From the NCBI GenBank assembly GCA_028700415.1, contig JAQVSS010000003.1, positions 25,277 through 60,948 of the forward strand: a stretch of DNA of 35,672 nt, given 5' to 3'. A program made the position numbers and the translations under genes. This DNA is from Kiritimatiellia bacterium. GTDB lineage: Bacteria > Verrucomicrobiota > Kiritimatiellia > RFP12 > UBA1067. Under the pieces are notes generated by a model. That model searched no databases. It had not been told where the DNA came from and worked only from the letters and a program-made list of their open reading frames with translations. Shown piece by piece: positions 7,077 through 15,371 of the stretch. The stretch's first letter is position 1, and the number at the start of each line of letters is the position of its first letter.

Positions 7077-10000
7077 ATGAAAAGGACGCATATTTTCGGA
7101 TGCGCATGTGCGGTGCTGCTGCCGTGCGCTGCGGCTGCCGTGGACGTTAAAGGCGATTTCGCGCAAACCGGGACAAACGGAAAACCGGTAGGCTGGGAGC
7201 GGAACGAGTGGGAGGGGTACAGGCCGTTCGCCAAATCCGAGGTCATCGATGACGCTGGCGCAAAAATTTTGCACATCTATGATGTCACGGCCGAACACGG
7301 TTTCGGGTGGAAGAGCGGCACGTATATCAAATGCAAATCCGGTGACACGCTCTTCGTCAGCGCCACCGTCAAAGGTAAAGGCTGCCTTTCCTTTCAGCTT
7401 CAGTATTTCGCAGCGGGCAGAAAATGGACCGGCTGCGACGTCAAAACCTCAAGCATGACCCTTTCCGACGCATGGTCCGCGGGTTCCGCCGAAATCGTTG
7501 TCCAAGACCTTGAGAATGGCATTACCGATGAAGCCTTCCTGACGTTCAGCGGCAAAAAAGGTGCTGAGGTCTATATCAAGGATATCAAGGCCTTTCATGA
7601 AAAAGGCGAATATGTCGGCCACCTCACGTTTCCGGTCGTGTGGAATTGCTTCGCGCCGGTCGACGGCGCGTTCGAACCTTCGGCAAAGGATCTGACGGCC
7701 ATTCCCCCGGCCTTCGGCGGCGTCAAGGGCAAGCCCATGGTTCTCAACGACAGCCAGCTGGACTTCCGCCCGTTCTTTTCCGGGCAGAAAGCGGGGAACT
7801 GCGGCTGGGCCTTTGCCGAGTTCGAGTCGCCGCTCGAGTGCGAATATACGCTCGGGGCCGGTGCCGACTGGTGGATGCGCTATTACCTCAATGGCGAGGT
7901 CATCCTAGACACCCTTAAAACCGGCAACGGCAAAAGGCAGCCGCGCGTTTCCGACCACACGAAGACCGTCAAAGTCAAGAAAGGCAGAAACGTCATCGCG
8001 GTCAAATTCCTGACCGGCAACGGCTCATCCGTCCTTGCGGTCGGCGGCGCAAACGAACTCCGCAAGCTCAAGACCCGGATGAATGTCGTCAAGACGTTTA
8101 AATCCGATGATTACGACACCCCCGGCACCCGTCCGGGCAACCCTGCGCTCATTCAGGATTATCCCTGTCCGGGGCTGCTGAAACTGACGGGGCAGGGCGT
8201 GTATACCGCCGCGCCCGAGGTCAGCGTCGGCTTTCCCGGCGAAGAATACACGTTGCCCCCCAAAAGCGGCGGCGACTATTTCATAACCGGCGTCCGCCTG
8301 CAGTCTTTCGGAACAAGGGAGCGCCGCGACTCGGCACTGACATTTGACATCGGCGGAAAACTTTCGGTCACACTCACGCACCGGAAAAATTCCCCCAGCG
8401 TCACCCTCGCCGCTTTCTCCGGAACCGAGGAGCTCAAACGTGCCGAACTGGCGGTTTCCGCTCTTCCCTCCGACCTCAAGCTTGCTGTGAACCACCACGG
8501 CTTCATCTTCATGATCGACAGTCTGGTGGACAGCAACCGCAGGATCTTTAAAGGACCGGCTCCGGTTCTGGCCACGCTGGAAAACAAGACGTTCGCGGCT
8601 GCGCTCGTTTTCCGCGCCGGCGGCGCCACCGCCGAAATGGTTGTCGACGACTATTTCACCGGGATCGCCGCGCTGGAGGCCGTAAGCAGCCAAATACCGT
8701 TCAAGGTCGATCTGCGCGAGACGTTCGATCCGGGCAAGGAGGGCTGGAAGCTGGTTTTCAGCGACGAGTTCGACGGCAGGGAAGTCGACTGGGAAAACAA
8801 ATGGTATCAGCCCGTCTGGGACAAAAAGGGGCGTAAGGATTTCGCCACGCTCACAAACGGTCTTCTGGAGCTCAAATGCGACTGGGATGAAAAGGAAAAG
8901 GACCAGCTGCGTACGATCGGGCTTTGGAGTCGCCAGACCTTCCTGTACGGTTATTTCGAGTCGCGCCTGAAATTCACGAAGGAGCCAGGATGGTGGGCGG
9001 CGTTCTGGGCCATCGATGAGGGCAGGAATCCGATGACCGGCGGCGGTTTCGAGATCGACATCTTCGAGGACTACTACACCCGCAACGGGGGCGGTGTTTT
9101 GGATCATAACCTGCACGTCAGCGGCGGCCAAGGGTCCAAAAGCTGGAATTACAGCACCAAGCTGCCCGGCTCGCTGGATGACTGGTATGTCATCGCCGCG
9201 AAATGGACTCCCTTCGAGGTCTCTTATTATCTCAACGGGAAGCTCATGAAAAGCTCCGCCCGGCACAGTCCGTATCAATCCGTCACGTTCGATGCGTTCA
9301 GCCATGCGTTCTGTGTCGCCCCGGTCCGCATCATCACCAGCGGCCAGATCCAGACCAAAGGCGAACGGGGCAAAAACTTCCCGGAGACCTATTATGTCGA
9401 TTATGTCCGCGTCTATCAGGATCCGGAGGCCTCTGTTCCGGAGGTCACCTGGGCGAAAAAACCCGCCAAGAATTTCGTCAGGAGGGGTGAGCCGCTCGTT
9501 ATGGAAGCAAAGGCCGCGGGCCGGAGCAAGGCCAAGACCGCGTATCTTTTCGACAACGGTTTTCTGATCGATTATAAAACACGGGAGCCGTTCCGCTTCG
9601 AGTTCGCGATCGACAAGAAGCATTACGAGGGCACGGCGTGGGAAGCGGGCGGACGGCAGGGAAACAAGTTCGTCCTCGACGGCTATCCGCATTCCTTCAG
9701 CATCGCGGTTCAGGATGAAAAAGGGTCGGTCGGTTTTGCGCCGGTCAACACGGTCATTGCGACCGACAGGGAGAGCGCTCCCTACCAGGGAAAAGCCGCC
9801 GAGGTGCCCGGCAAGATATTGCCCGGCAATTTCGACGAGGGCGGTGTTGACGTGGCCTACTGGCGTTTCCCGCCGGGAAAGGGCGCACACGCAAACACCT
9901 TCCGGCCCGGCGAGCGTATCAATGGGCACAGCATTTATATCCGCAACGGCGAGTGGGTCAACTACACGGTCAACGTCAAACGGGCGGGCGCGTACACGGT

Positions 10001-10238
10001 GACCCTGGACTATCTTCTGGGGAAAACGCACGATCCCGTTCCGCAGAGGATGCCGCTTATGATCGACGGCGTTCAGGTTGCGGATTTCGCGCTCACTCCC
10101 GAAGGGGAGCAAAAAGCCAGACGCAAGATCTCCGCCGCAGGTATCCGGCTCGAGCCCGGACCGCACACGGTCACGGTCATGTCGCTCGGAATCTGGACGC
10201 CGGTCTTTCTCGGGTTGGAGTTCACGCTTGCGGAATAA
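7077..10238 (+). CDS. secreted GH16 family glycoside hydrolase with C-terminal CBM6/35-like module
   Basis: 1053 residues from the ATG at 7077. AGGAGG at 7065-7070 stands 6 bases upstream, and the longer frame from 7029 lacks a site. A signal peptide (MKRTHIFGCACAVLLPCAAAAV) opens it. Residues ~25-340 form beta-rich modules, including a jelly-roll-like region with WWMRYYLNGEVI. The GH16 catalytic domain covers ~555-785 (WKLVFSDEFDG start) with the active-site motif EIDIFE at 659-664, so E659 is the nucleophile and E664 the acid/base. An Ig-like segment (~790-900) and a CBM6/35-like domain (~920-1050, GEWVNYTVNVKRAGAYTVTLDY) follow. GH16 enzymes cut beta-1,3/1,4-glucans or galactans such as laminarin, agar or carrageenan; the exact substrate is not readable. 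Export makes it an extracellular or periplasmic polysaccharide degrader. Confidence 0.9.
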   Translation: MKRTHIFGCACAVLLPCAAAAVDVKGDFAQTGTNGKPVGWERNEWEGYRPFAKSEVIDDAGAKILHIYDVTAEHGFGWKSGTYIKCKSGDTLFVSATVKGKGCLSFQLQYFAAGRKWTGCDVKTSSMTLSDAWSAGSAEIVVQDLENGITDEAFLTFSGKKGAEVYIKDIKAFHEKGEYVGHLTFPVVWNCFAPVDGAFEPSAKDLTAIPPAFGGVKGKPMVLNDSQLDFRPFFSGQKAGNCGWAFAEFESPLECEYTLGAGADWWMRYYLNGEVILDTLKTGNGKRQPRVSDHTKTVKVKKGRNVIAVKFLTGNGSSVLAVGGANELRKLKTRMNVVKTFKSDDYDTPGTRPGNPALIQDYPCPGLLKLTGQGVYTAAPEVSVGFPGEEYTLPPKSGGDYFITGVRLQSFGTRERRDSALTFDIGGKLSVTLTHRKNSPSVTLAAFSGTEELKRAELAVSALPSDLKLAVNHHGFIFMIDSLVDSNRRIFKGPAPVLATLENKTFAAALVFRAGGATAEMVVDDYFTGIAALEAVSSQIPFKVDLRETFDPGKEGWKLVFSDEFDGREVDWENKWYQPVWDKKGRKDFATLTNGLLELKCDWDEKEKDQLRTIGLWSRQTFLYGYFESRLKFTKEPGWWAAFWAIDEGRNPMTGGGFEIDIFEDYYTRNGGGVLDHNLHVSGGQGSKSWNYSTKLPGSLDDWYVIAAKWTPFEVSYYLNGKLMKSSARHSPYQSVTFDAFSHAFCVAPVRIITSGQIQTKGERGKNFPETYYVDYVRVYQDPEASVPEVTWAKKPAKNFVRRGEPLVMEAKAAGRSKAKTAYLFDNGFLIDYKTREPFRFEFAIDKKHYEGTAWEAGGRQGNKFVLDGYPHSFSIAVQDEKGSVGFAPVNTVIATDRESAPYQGKAAEVPGKILPGNFDEGGVDVAYWRFPPGKGAHANTFRPGERINGHSIYIRNGEWVNYTVNVKRAGAYTVTLDYLLGKTHDPVPQRMPLMIDGVQVADFALTPEGEQKARRKISAAGIRLEPGPHTVTVMSLGIWTPVFLGLEFTLAE

Positions 10239-10240
10239 AG

Positions 10241-10315
10241 CGTTGCCGCGAGGTCACGGAGGTCGCGGACACGAACACGGTGCCCAAGCGCTTTTACCGG
10301 GCGGTGAGCCCCTGA
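10241..10315 (+). pseudogene. possible 3' remnant of a secreted-protein gene
   Basis: Just after the GH16 stop, one frame reads VADTNTVPKRFYRAVSP-stop. The RFYRAVxP ending resembles the C-terminal tail often seen in large secreted proteins of PVC bacteria. It has no start or body here. It may be a fragment left by recombination, or chance. It sits next to the heptamer-repeat element, which would fit local rearrangement. Confidence 0.3.
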
Positions 10316-10330
10316 TAAGAGAAGGGAAAG

Positions 10331-10450
10331 AACGCTCAACGTTCAACGTTCAACTCTCAACGTTCAAGTGGGGAGAACTGCGAACGGATGCTAATCCCTA
10401 CGGGTTTTTTACTTGAGAGTTGAACGTTGAGCGTTGAGAGTTGAGAGTTA
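10331..10450. repeat. heptamer-array inverted-repeat element, left copy
   Basis: The left arm (10331-10369) is a run of 7-base units of the type TCAACGT/TCAACTC. The right arm (10411-10450) is the inverted counterpart, units TTGAACG/TTGAGCG/TTGAGAG. They enclose a ~42-base core (GGGGAGAACTGCGAACGG ... CCCTACGGG followed by a T-run). The same architecture and core recur at 10883-10988, where the left arm is shorter by exactly two heptamers. The two copies bracket the four-helix-bundle gene. The core's CCC-TAC-GGG plus T-run resembles a minimal terminator. Confidence 0.85.
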
Positions 10451-10481
10451 CTTAGTGTTTAACGTTACAAAGGATTCGCTT

Positions 10482-10883
10482 ATGCCTGACCGGACATTCG
10501 ACTTGGAAGAGCGGCTTCTGAACTATGCGGCGCTGATCATCCGGCTGGTCGAAAATCTGCCGGACACACGCGCGGGCAACCACATCGCCGGTCAATTGCT
10601 CCGTTCCGGCACCTCTCCGTTGCCCAACCACGGCGAGGCGGAAGGCGCGGAGTCGAAGAACGATTTCATCCACAAGCTGGGGATTTGCCACAAAGAACTG
10701 CGCGAGTCGCGCCGCTGGCTTAAGCTGATCCGGCGTGTGCCGCTGTTGACCGACACCGCCGCGTTGGATGCGGCCCTGGACGAGACCGACGAACTCGTCC
10801 GCATCTTCGCCGCCAGTATCCGCACCGCCCGCGCCGGCGGCTGCCGGGAAGACGGCGAAACGTATGGGGAAGAGAGGGGATGA
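10482..10883 (+). CDS. four-helix-bundle protein (S23 / 23S rRNA intervening-sequence type)
   Basis: 133 residues from the ATG at 10482, with AAGGA 7 bases upstream. The frame extends 16 codons further up but that part lies in the repeat element. Typical S23 features are RLLNYAALIIRLVENLP, AGNHIAGQLLRSGTSPLPNHGEA, KNDFIHKLGICHKELRESRRWLKLI and a helical C-terminus. The family forms pentameric helical bundles, was first seen inside 23S rRNA intervening sequences, and is related to the Avd accessory proteins of diversity-generating retroelements. Here there is no rRNA or reverse transcriptase nearby. Instead the gene is bracketed by two copies of the heptamer-array element, the right one starting at the last base of its stop codon. 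Function is unknown; association with the repeats suggests one mobile unit. Confidence 0.9.
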   Translation: MPDRTFDLEERLLNYAALIIRLVENLPDTRAGNHIAGQLLRSGTSPLPNHGEAEGAESKNDFIHKLGICHKELRESRRWLKLIRRVPLLTDTAALDAALDETDELVRIFAASIRTARAGGCREDGETYGEERG

Positions 10884-10988
10884 ACGCTCAACTCTCAACG
10901 CTCAAGTGGGGAGAGATGCGAACGACTGCCAATCCCTACGGGTTTTTACTTGGGAGTTGAGCGTTGCGCGTTGAGAGTTGAAAGTTTA
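10883..10988. repeat. heptamer-array inverted-repeat element, right copy
   Basis: Left arm 10883-10907 (AACGCTCAACTCTCAACGCT and on), then a core nearly identical to the left copy (GGGGAGAGATGCGAACGACT, then AATCCCTACGGGTTTTT), then right arm 10948-10987 of inverted heptamers. It begins at the last base of the four-helix-bundle stop codon. It runs into the 3' end of the minus-strand hydrogenase-related small-subunit gene, whose last ~15 codons and TAG stop lie inside it. Confidence 0.85.
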
Positions 10989-11760
10989 TGTCGTCTTCGA
11001 TGCGGCCGATCAGGCGGAGCAGGCCGTCGAGGATGGTGAGGGGGTTCGGCGGGCAGCCGGGAATGTAAAGGTCAACCGGCACGATGCTTTCCGCGCCGTT
11101 GCCGGCTTCCGCGTGCCCGATGTAGGGTCCGCCGGAGATCGCGCACGCGCCGACCGCGATGACGATGCGCGGATCGGAGACGGCGTCGTACGTTTTCTTG
11201 AGCGCGAGCGCCATGTTCCGCGACACAGGGCCGGTCACCAGAAGGCCGTCAGCGTGGCGCGGCGAGGCGACGAACTGGAGGCCGAAGCGACTCAGATCCC
11301 AGCCCACCGTGCCGAGCACGTTGGAGTCGGCCTCGCAGGCGTTGCAGCCCCCGGCGCTGACCTGCCGGAGCTTCAGCGAGCGGCCGAAGAGCTTCCTGTA
11401 CTTCGCGTCAAGGGCGGCCGCGGCGACTTCCGCCGCCTGCCGTTCGCGGGCCACGAGCAGGTCCTTGCGGCTGCGGGCCGCAAGCTGGTAGTTCTGCGAG
11501 AAGGTGATGGCTTGCTTGGGGCAGGCCTCGGCGCAGTCGGTGCAGAAGAGGCACTTGCCCAAATCGATGCGTCCGGGATCCTGCGGATCGAGCGCGCCGG
11601 TCGGGCAGGCGTCCGCGCAGGCGCGGCACCCCTCCGGGCACTGGGCGGTGTCGATGACGGGCCTTCCGCGGAAACGGTCGGGCAGCGGCGGCGGCGCGCC
11701 GTCGGGATACTTCATCGTGCGGTGTTTCTGCTGTAGCCGGGCGAGTAGGATATTGATCAT
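10936..11760 (-). CDS. ferredoxin (HyfH-like) fused to NuoB/HyfI-like small subunit of Ehr complex
   Basis: 274 residues from the ATG at 11760, which overlaps the preceding stop (ATGA). Residues ~35-90 hold two 4Fe-4S motifs: C41/C45/C48/C52 and C70/C73/C76/C80, as in HyfH/HycF/NuoI. Residues ~115-255 are the NuoB/HycG/HyfI-type small subunit, with C139, C142 (GGCNACEAD), C206 (VGACAISGG) and C236 (PGCPPNP) as ligands of the proximal 4Fe-4S cluster. In hydrogenase-4 these are two separate proteins; here they are one chain. It should pass electrons between a soluble partner and the membrane arm. The last ~14 residues come from the heptamer-repeat element and look unrelated to the family. Confidence 0.88.
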   Translation of the reverse strand: MINILLARLQQKHRTMKYPDGAPPPLPDRFRGRPVIDTAQCPEGCRACADACPTGALDPQDPGRIDLGKCLFCTDCAEACPKQAITFSQNYQLAARSRKDLLVARERQAAEVAAAALDAKYRKLFGRSLKLRQVSAGGCNACEADSNVLGTVGWDLSRFGLQFVASPRHADGLLVTGPVSRNMALALKKTYDAVSDPRIVIAVGACAISGGPYIGHAEAGNGAESIVPVDLYIPGCPPNPLTILDGLLRLIGRIEDDINFQLSTRNAQLPSKNP

Positions 11761-13289
11761 AAATCGTGTCCGCAGTAGGAGAGGTTGAAACTCTTGTTGC
11801 AGATCGGGAAGTCCGAGATCTCCTGGTCGCGCAGGGCATACGCGAGACCGGGCCAGTTGTGGAACGACGGGTCCACCACCTTGTAACGGGCGAACCGTCC
11901 CTGCGCGTCGGTGAGCGCCACATGACAAACCTCGCCCCGCCACCCTTCGTTGAGGGCGACCGCGAAGCTGTCCGGCGCAAGCGCCTTTACGGGGACACGG
12001 GGCGCCCCGGAAGGCAGTGACCGGATCTGGTCGCGGATGAAACCGATGGTGTGCTGGATCTCCAGCCAACGCACAAACGCGCGTGCGAAGACATCCCCCG
12101 ACTCGCACGTCGAGAGGGGAATATGCGAGAAGCAGAAGATGCCGGACGGCTGGTCGCGGCGGACGTCCCGCTCCAGGCCCGAGGCGCGTGCCGCAGGCCC
12201 GACGATGCCCAGCTCGGCCGCGACCTTGCGCGGCAGCGGCCCGACCTCCTCAAACCGCGCCATGACCGACTGGGTGTCCCACAGGAGCCGGATGGCGACG
12301 GTCGCGTCCTTTTCGCCCGCGTCCAGGCGTCGCCCGAGTTCCGCCATGCGGTCGGCGTCGGCGTCAAAACCCAGCCCGCCGGGCCGAATCAGGCCGCGCC
12401 CGAAACGGCTGCCGCACAGCAGGGCCGTCATGTTGAGAAAATCACCGCGGATGCGCCCGCAAAAACTGGCCGTGGGCAGATAGCCGACATCCCCCGCCAG
12501 CGCGCCGAGGTCCCCGATGTGGTTGGCCAAGCGCTCCAGTTCGAGGGCGATGCCCCGGACCGCCTGGGCGCGCGCACTCGCCTGGCAACCCGCGAGCGCC
12601 TCGATCACGTGGCTGTACGTGGTGGCGTGCGCGACGGTGGCGTCGCCCGACAACGTCTCGGCATAGTGAACCGTGCGCGCGTTGGGTCCGCCGATCAGCT
12701 CCTCCTCCACCCCTCGGTGCTGGAACCCCAGCGCGATTTCGAGGTGGAACACCTGCTCGCCGTGGCACTGGAAACGGAAATGGCCGGGCTCGATGACGCC
12801 CGCATGGACGGGGCCGACCGCGACCTCGTGGACCTGTTCGCCTTCAACGCGGTAGAAATCGCCCACAGCCGGGAGAATCGGCTGGCCGGCGGGCCGGCCC
12901 CATGCGTCGCGCCCGGTCCACGAGCGGCAATACCGCACCGGTTTGAACCACGGGTGGCCGATGGGCCTCAGACCGAACTGTTCGGCGATCTCGCGTTCGA
13001 AGAGATGTACTTGGGGGCAGCGCGGCGTGAGCGACGGGAACTCGCCGCCCGCGATATCCGTTGCCGCTGCGGACAAGAGGTTTTGCTCGTCGTCGGCGAG
13101 CACGGCATAAATCCGGGTCGCGCCGGGGATCGGCGAGGACGCTCCGAACAGGGCGCTCACCCGCTGGCGCGCGGCCACGCCGTCAAGGATGGCCTGGCCA
13201 AACACTTCGGGAGTGAGCACGGGGATTTCGGAGCGTTTGACCGCCTGCCCATTGGTCAGCGTCGCGAAGTCGGGGCGGGAAGCGTTCAT
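11757..13289 (-). CDS. HyfG/HycE/NuoCD-like large subunit lacking NiFe ligands (Ehr large subunit)
   Basis: 510 residues; start overlaps the stop of the HyfF-like gene by 4 bases. Residues ~30-130 are a NuoC/30-kDa-like domain ending in FEREIAEQFGLRPIGHP. The rest is NuoD/HycE-like (GFQHRGVEEEL, RLANHIGDLGALAGDVGY). Active NiFe hydrogenases of this group have CxxC after the HRG helix and a second CxxC near the C-terminus (DPCxxC). Here the first site reads LSGDATVAHATT (within about 208-225) and the second DPSFHNWP (473-480), with no cysteine at either. The protein therefore cannot hold the NiFe centre. This matches energy-converting hydrogenase-related (Ehr) complexes. The substrate of the catalytic pocket is not known. 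Confidence 0.88.
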   Translation of the reverse strand: MNASRPDFATLTNGQAVKRSEIPVLTPEVFGQAILDGVAARQRVSALFGASSPIPGATRIYAVLADDEQNLLSAAATDIAGGEFPSLTPRCPQVHLFEREIAEQFGLRPIGHPWFKPVRYCRSWTGRDAWGRPAGQPILPAVGDFYRVEGEQVHEVAVGPVHAGVIEPGHFRFQCHGEQVFHLEIALGFQHRGVEEELIGGPNARTVHYAETLSGDATVAHATTYSHVIEALAGCQASARAQAVRGIALELERLANHIGDLGALAGDVGYLPTASFCGRIRGDFLNMTALLCGSRFGRGLIRPGGLGFDADADRMAELGRRLDAGEKDATVAIRLLWDTQSVMARFEEVGPLPRKVAAELGIVGPAARASGLERDVRRDQPSGIFCFSHIPLSTCESGDVFARAFVRWLEIQHTIGFIRDQIRSLPSGAPRVPVKALAPDSFAVALNEGWRGEVCHVALTDAQGRFARYKVVDPSFHNWPGLAYALRDQEISDFPICNKSFNLSYCGHDL

Positions 13290-14719
13290 GGCTGGCCCTC
13301 CAGGAAAAGAACCGCGTCGCGGATGAGCGCGGTAATGGGCGCAGGAATGTAGACGCCCAGAAGCAACACGAGCAGCAGCAGACCGACAATCGGCGCGCTC
13401 GAGAGGAACGTGTCGCGGTACGGCCTGCTGCGCGCCTCGAACGAGGCGCGGCCCTGCACCACCTTCAGCACGGTCGCGCCCATGCCGATGAAAACCACCA
13501 GCAGCAGAAAGAGAAAGAGCCCGCCCGTGACGTAGCGTCCCGCGTCAAACGCGCCGTTGAGGATGGAGAACTCGCTGATGAAGGGGCCGAACGGCGGCGA
13601 GCCCGTGATGGCGAAAAAGCCGACGAGGAAGAGCGTACCGGAAAGCGGTACCCGGCGCATCGCGCCCGACACCTGTTCGGTGCTCTTGCTGCCGTAAGCG
13701 TGGTAAATGTTTCCGGCCGAGAAGAAGAGCATGCCTTTGGTCAAGCCGTGTACCAGAACGTGCAGCAGCGTGCCGAACAGGGCCGTCGCGCCGATGCCGA
13801 GCCCCATCGCGAGAATGCCCATGTGCTCAACGCTGGAATAGGCGAGCATCCGTTTGAAATCGCGCTGCCCGACGAGGAACACGCAGGCCACGCCCATGGA
13901 GAACAGCCCCATCCACAGCAGCGGGCGGGAAACGAAGGCCACATCCCCGGCAGCCGCGCAGATGTGGTACATGCGCAGGATCGACAGGAACGCGCAGGGC
14001 AACAAAGCGCCCGACAGCATCGCGGAGACCGGCGACGGGGCTTCGCTGTGGGCGTCTGGCAACCACGTGTGCATGGGCGCCAAACCCATCTTGGTGCCGT
14101 ACCCGACGAGCAGCAGCAGAAACGCGGCATGGAGCCACGGCTTGGACAACTGCGGCGCGTGTTTCAGAAGGCCCTCAAGCGTGAGCGTGGATTCCAGCCC
14201 CGCGTGCAGCGAGGAATAGGCAAGGAAAAAGGTTCCCAGCAATCCCAAGGCGATGCCCACGGAACAGACCATCATGTATTTCCAGGTGGCCTCGATGCTC
14301 CGCGGCGTGCGCTCGAAGTAGATCAGCGGCGCGGTTGCGAGGGTCGTGGCCTCGATGGCCACCCAGGTCAAACCGAGGTGGTGCGACCACGTGACCAGGC
14401 TCATGAGGCCGAGGAACGCCATAAAGCAGAAACAGAAGGCGCGGTTGGGATGTCCGGCGCAGTGGCGGAGATACCCCGCCGCATAGAAGGAGCAGAAGAA
14501 GAACAGCGTGCTGACAGTAAGGAGAATGATCTTGCCGAACGGGTCGAGCACGAGCCACACCGAACCGGCCGTCAGGTCCGGACGCGCAAGCGCGAAAACC
14601 GTCAGCGCGAAGTGCACGGCACCCGTTACCGGGATCAGCCAGGGCCTGAAGCGGTTGGATGGGAGGGCCGCGGCGAGGGCGGCCATTAGAATCGGGAAGA
14701 GAATCAGTGCGAACGCCAT
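13286..14719 (-). CDS. HyfF-like antiporter-type membrane subunit of Ehr complex
   Basis: 477 residues, multi-pass (about 13-14 hydrophobic segments). It is of the NuoL/M/N-MrpA/D antiporter family. The core GYGTKMGLAPMHTWLPDAHSEAPSPVSAMLSGAL carries the conserved lysine in the broken helix, and LAYSSVEHMGILAMGLGIG and HGLTKGMLFFSAGN follow as expected. The length matches HyfF more than the longer HyfB type. It should form part of the ion-pumping membrane arm. It follows the HyfE-like gene by 6 bases and overlaps the large-subunit gene, so translation is tightly coupled. Confidence 0.88.
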   Translation of the reverse strand: MAFALILFPILMAALAAALPSNRFRPWLIPVTGAVHFALTVFALARPDLTAGSVWLVLDPFGKIILLTVSTLFFFCSFYAAGYLRHCAGHPNRAFCFCFMAFLGLMSLVTWSHHLGLTWVAIEATTLATAPLIYFERTPRSIEATWKYMMVCSVGIALGLLGTFFLAYSSLHAGLESTLTLEGLLKHAPQLSKPWLHAAFLLLLVGYGTKMGLAPMHTWLPDAHSEAPSPVSAMLSGALLPCAFLSILRMYHICAAAGDVAFVSRPLLWMGLFSMGVACVFLVGQRDFKRMLAYSSVEHMGILAMGLGIGATALFGTLLHVLVHGLTKGMLFFSAGNIYHAYGSKSTEQVSGAMRRVPLSGTLFLVGFFAITGSPPFGPFISEFSILNGAFDAGRYVTGGLFLFLLLVVFIGMGATVLKVVQGRASFEARSRPYRDTFLSSAPIVGLLLLVLLLGVYIPAPITALIRDAVLFLEGQP

Positions 14720-14725
14720 GAGTCG

Positions 14726-15367
14726 TTACTCCTTCAGCGAAATCAGCCGGCGCGTATCCGTGGACGAGAACGCCTGGTTGATCTGATTGACGATAATGCA
14801 GATCACAAAGATGCCGACGAACAGATCCAGCAGCACGCCCATCTCGACGACGAACGGCATGGCTTCGACCAGCAGCATCCCGAAAATGAAAATGCCGTTT
14901 TCCAGCACGAGATAGCCCATGACTTGAGAAATGGCTTTGAACCGCGTGATCAACAGGATGAAGCCGACGAGCACGGTCGCGATGGCGGCCGGCACGATCA
15001 GCGCGCCCGTGTGATGCGCGGCGAGCGGCAACCGGTCGGCGAACAGCAGCGCAAAGACCGTGCCCAGCGCGCCGAGGATGACGGAGGTCTGAAGGCCGAT
15101 CAGGGGTTCGACCTCGCGCTTGATTTTGACGTCGCGCAACGCGCGGATCATCATGCCCGGAATCGCGATGCCTTTCAGCGCGATGGAGGTCACGACGGTC
15201 AGGGCGATCACGGGCGAAAAACGTTCGTGCAGCAGAAGGGGCAGGAGCCCCAACAGGGCGCCCTGTATGGCCACGGTCCGGATGACCGAAACGATCCGAA
15301 TCGTGCCGAGCGCAAAAAGGTTCAGCATCAAAACGATGACCAGAATGGAGTTAAGCAGGTTAGTCAT
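14726..15367 (-). CDS. HyfE-like membrane subunit (NuoK-related)
   Basis: 213 residues with about 6-7 membrane helices. The hydrophobic segments, the motif LENGIFIFGMLLVEAMPFVVEMGVLLDLFVGIFV and the position between HyfC-like and HyfF-like genes identify HyfE of hydrogenase-4 and related complexes, which carries a NuoK-like part with membrane-embedded acidic residues. It starts 4 bases after the stop of the HyfC-like gene. The C-terminus (STDTRRLISLKE) is cytoplasmic and polar. Confidence 0.85.
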   Translation of the reverse strand: MTNLLNSILVIVLMLNLFALGTIRIVSVIRTVAIQGALLGLLPLLLHERFSPVIALTVVTSIALKGIAIPGMMIRALRDVKIKREVEPLIGLQTSVILGALGTVFALLFADRLPLAAHHTGALIVPAAIATVLVGFILLITRFKAISQVMGYLVLENGIFIFGMLLVEAMPFVVEMGVLLDLFVGIFVICIIVNQINQAFSSTDTRRLISLKE

Positions 15368-15371
15368 AACA

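Noticed and set aside
8025-10166. 713-residue minus-strand open frame
   Set aside because: Antisense shadow of the GH16 gene; no family motifs and no start signal, while the plus-strand frame has the GH16 active site and a ribosome site.
10482-10883. Diversity-generating retroelement (Avd-type accessory gene)
   Set aside because: The four-helix-bundle protein is related to Avd, but no reverse transcriptase or template/variable repeat pair is in the window.
10331-10988. CRISPR array
   Set aside because: Repeat units are only 7 bases, there are no unique spacers, and no cas genes are nearby; arms are inverted arrays around a conserved core.
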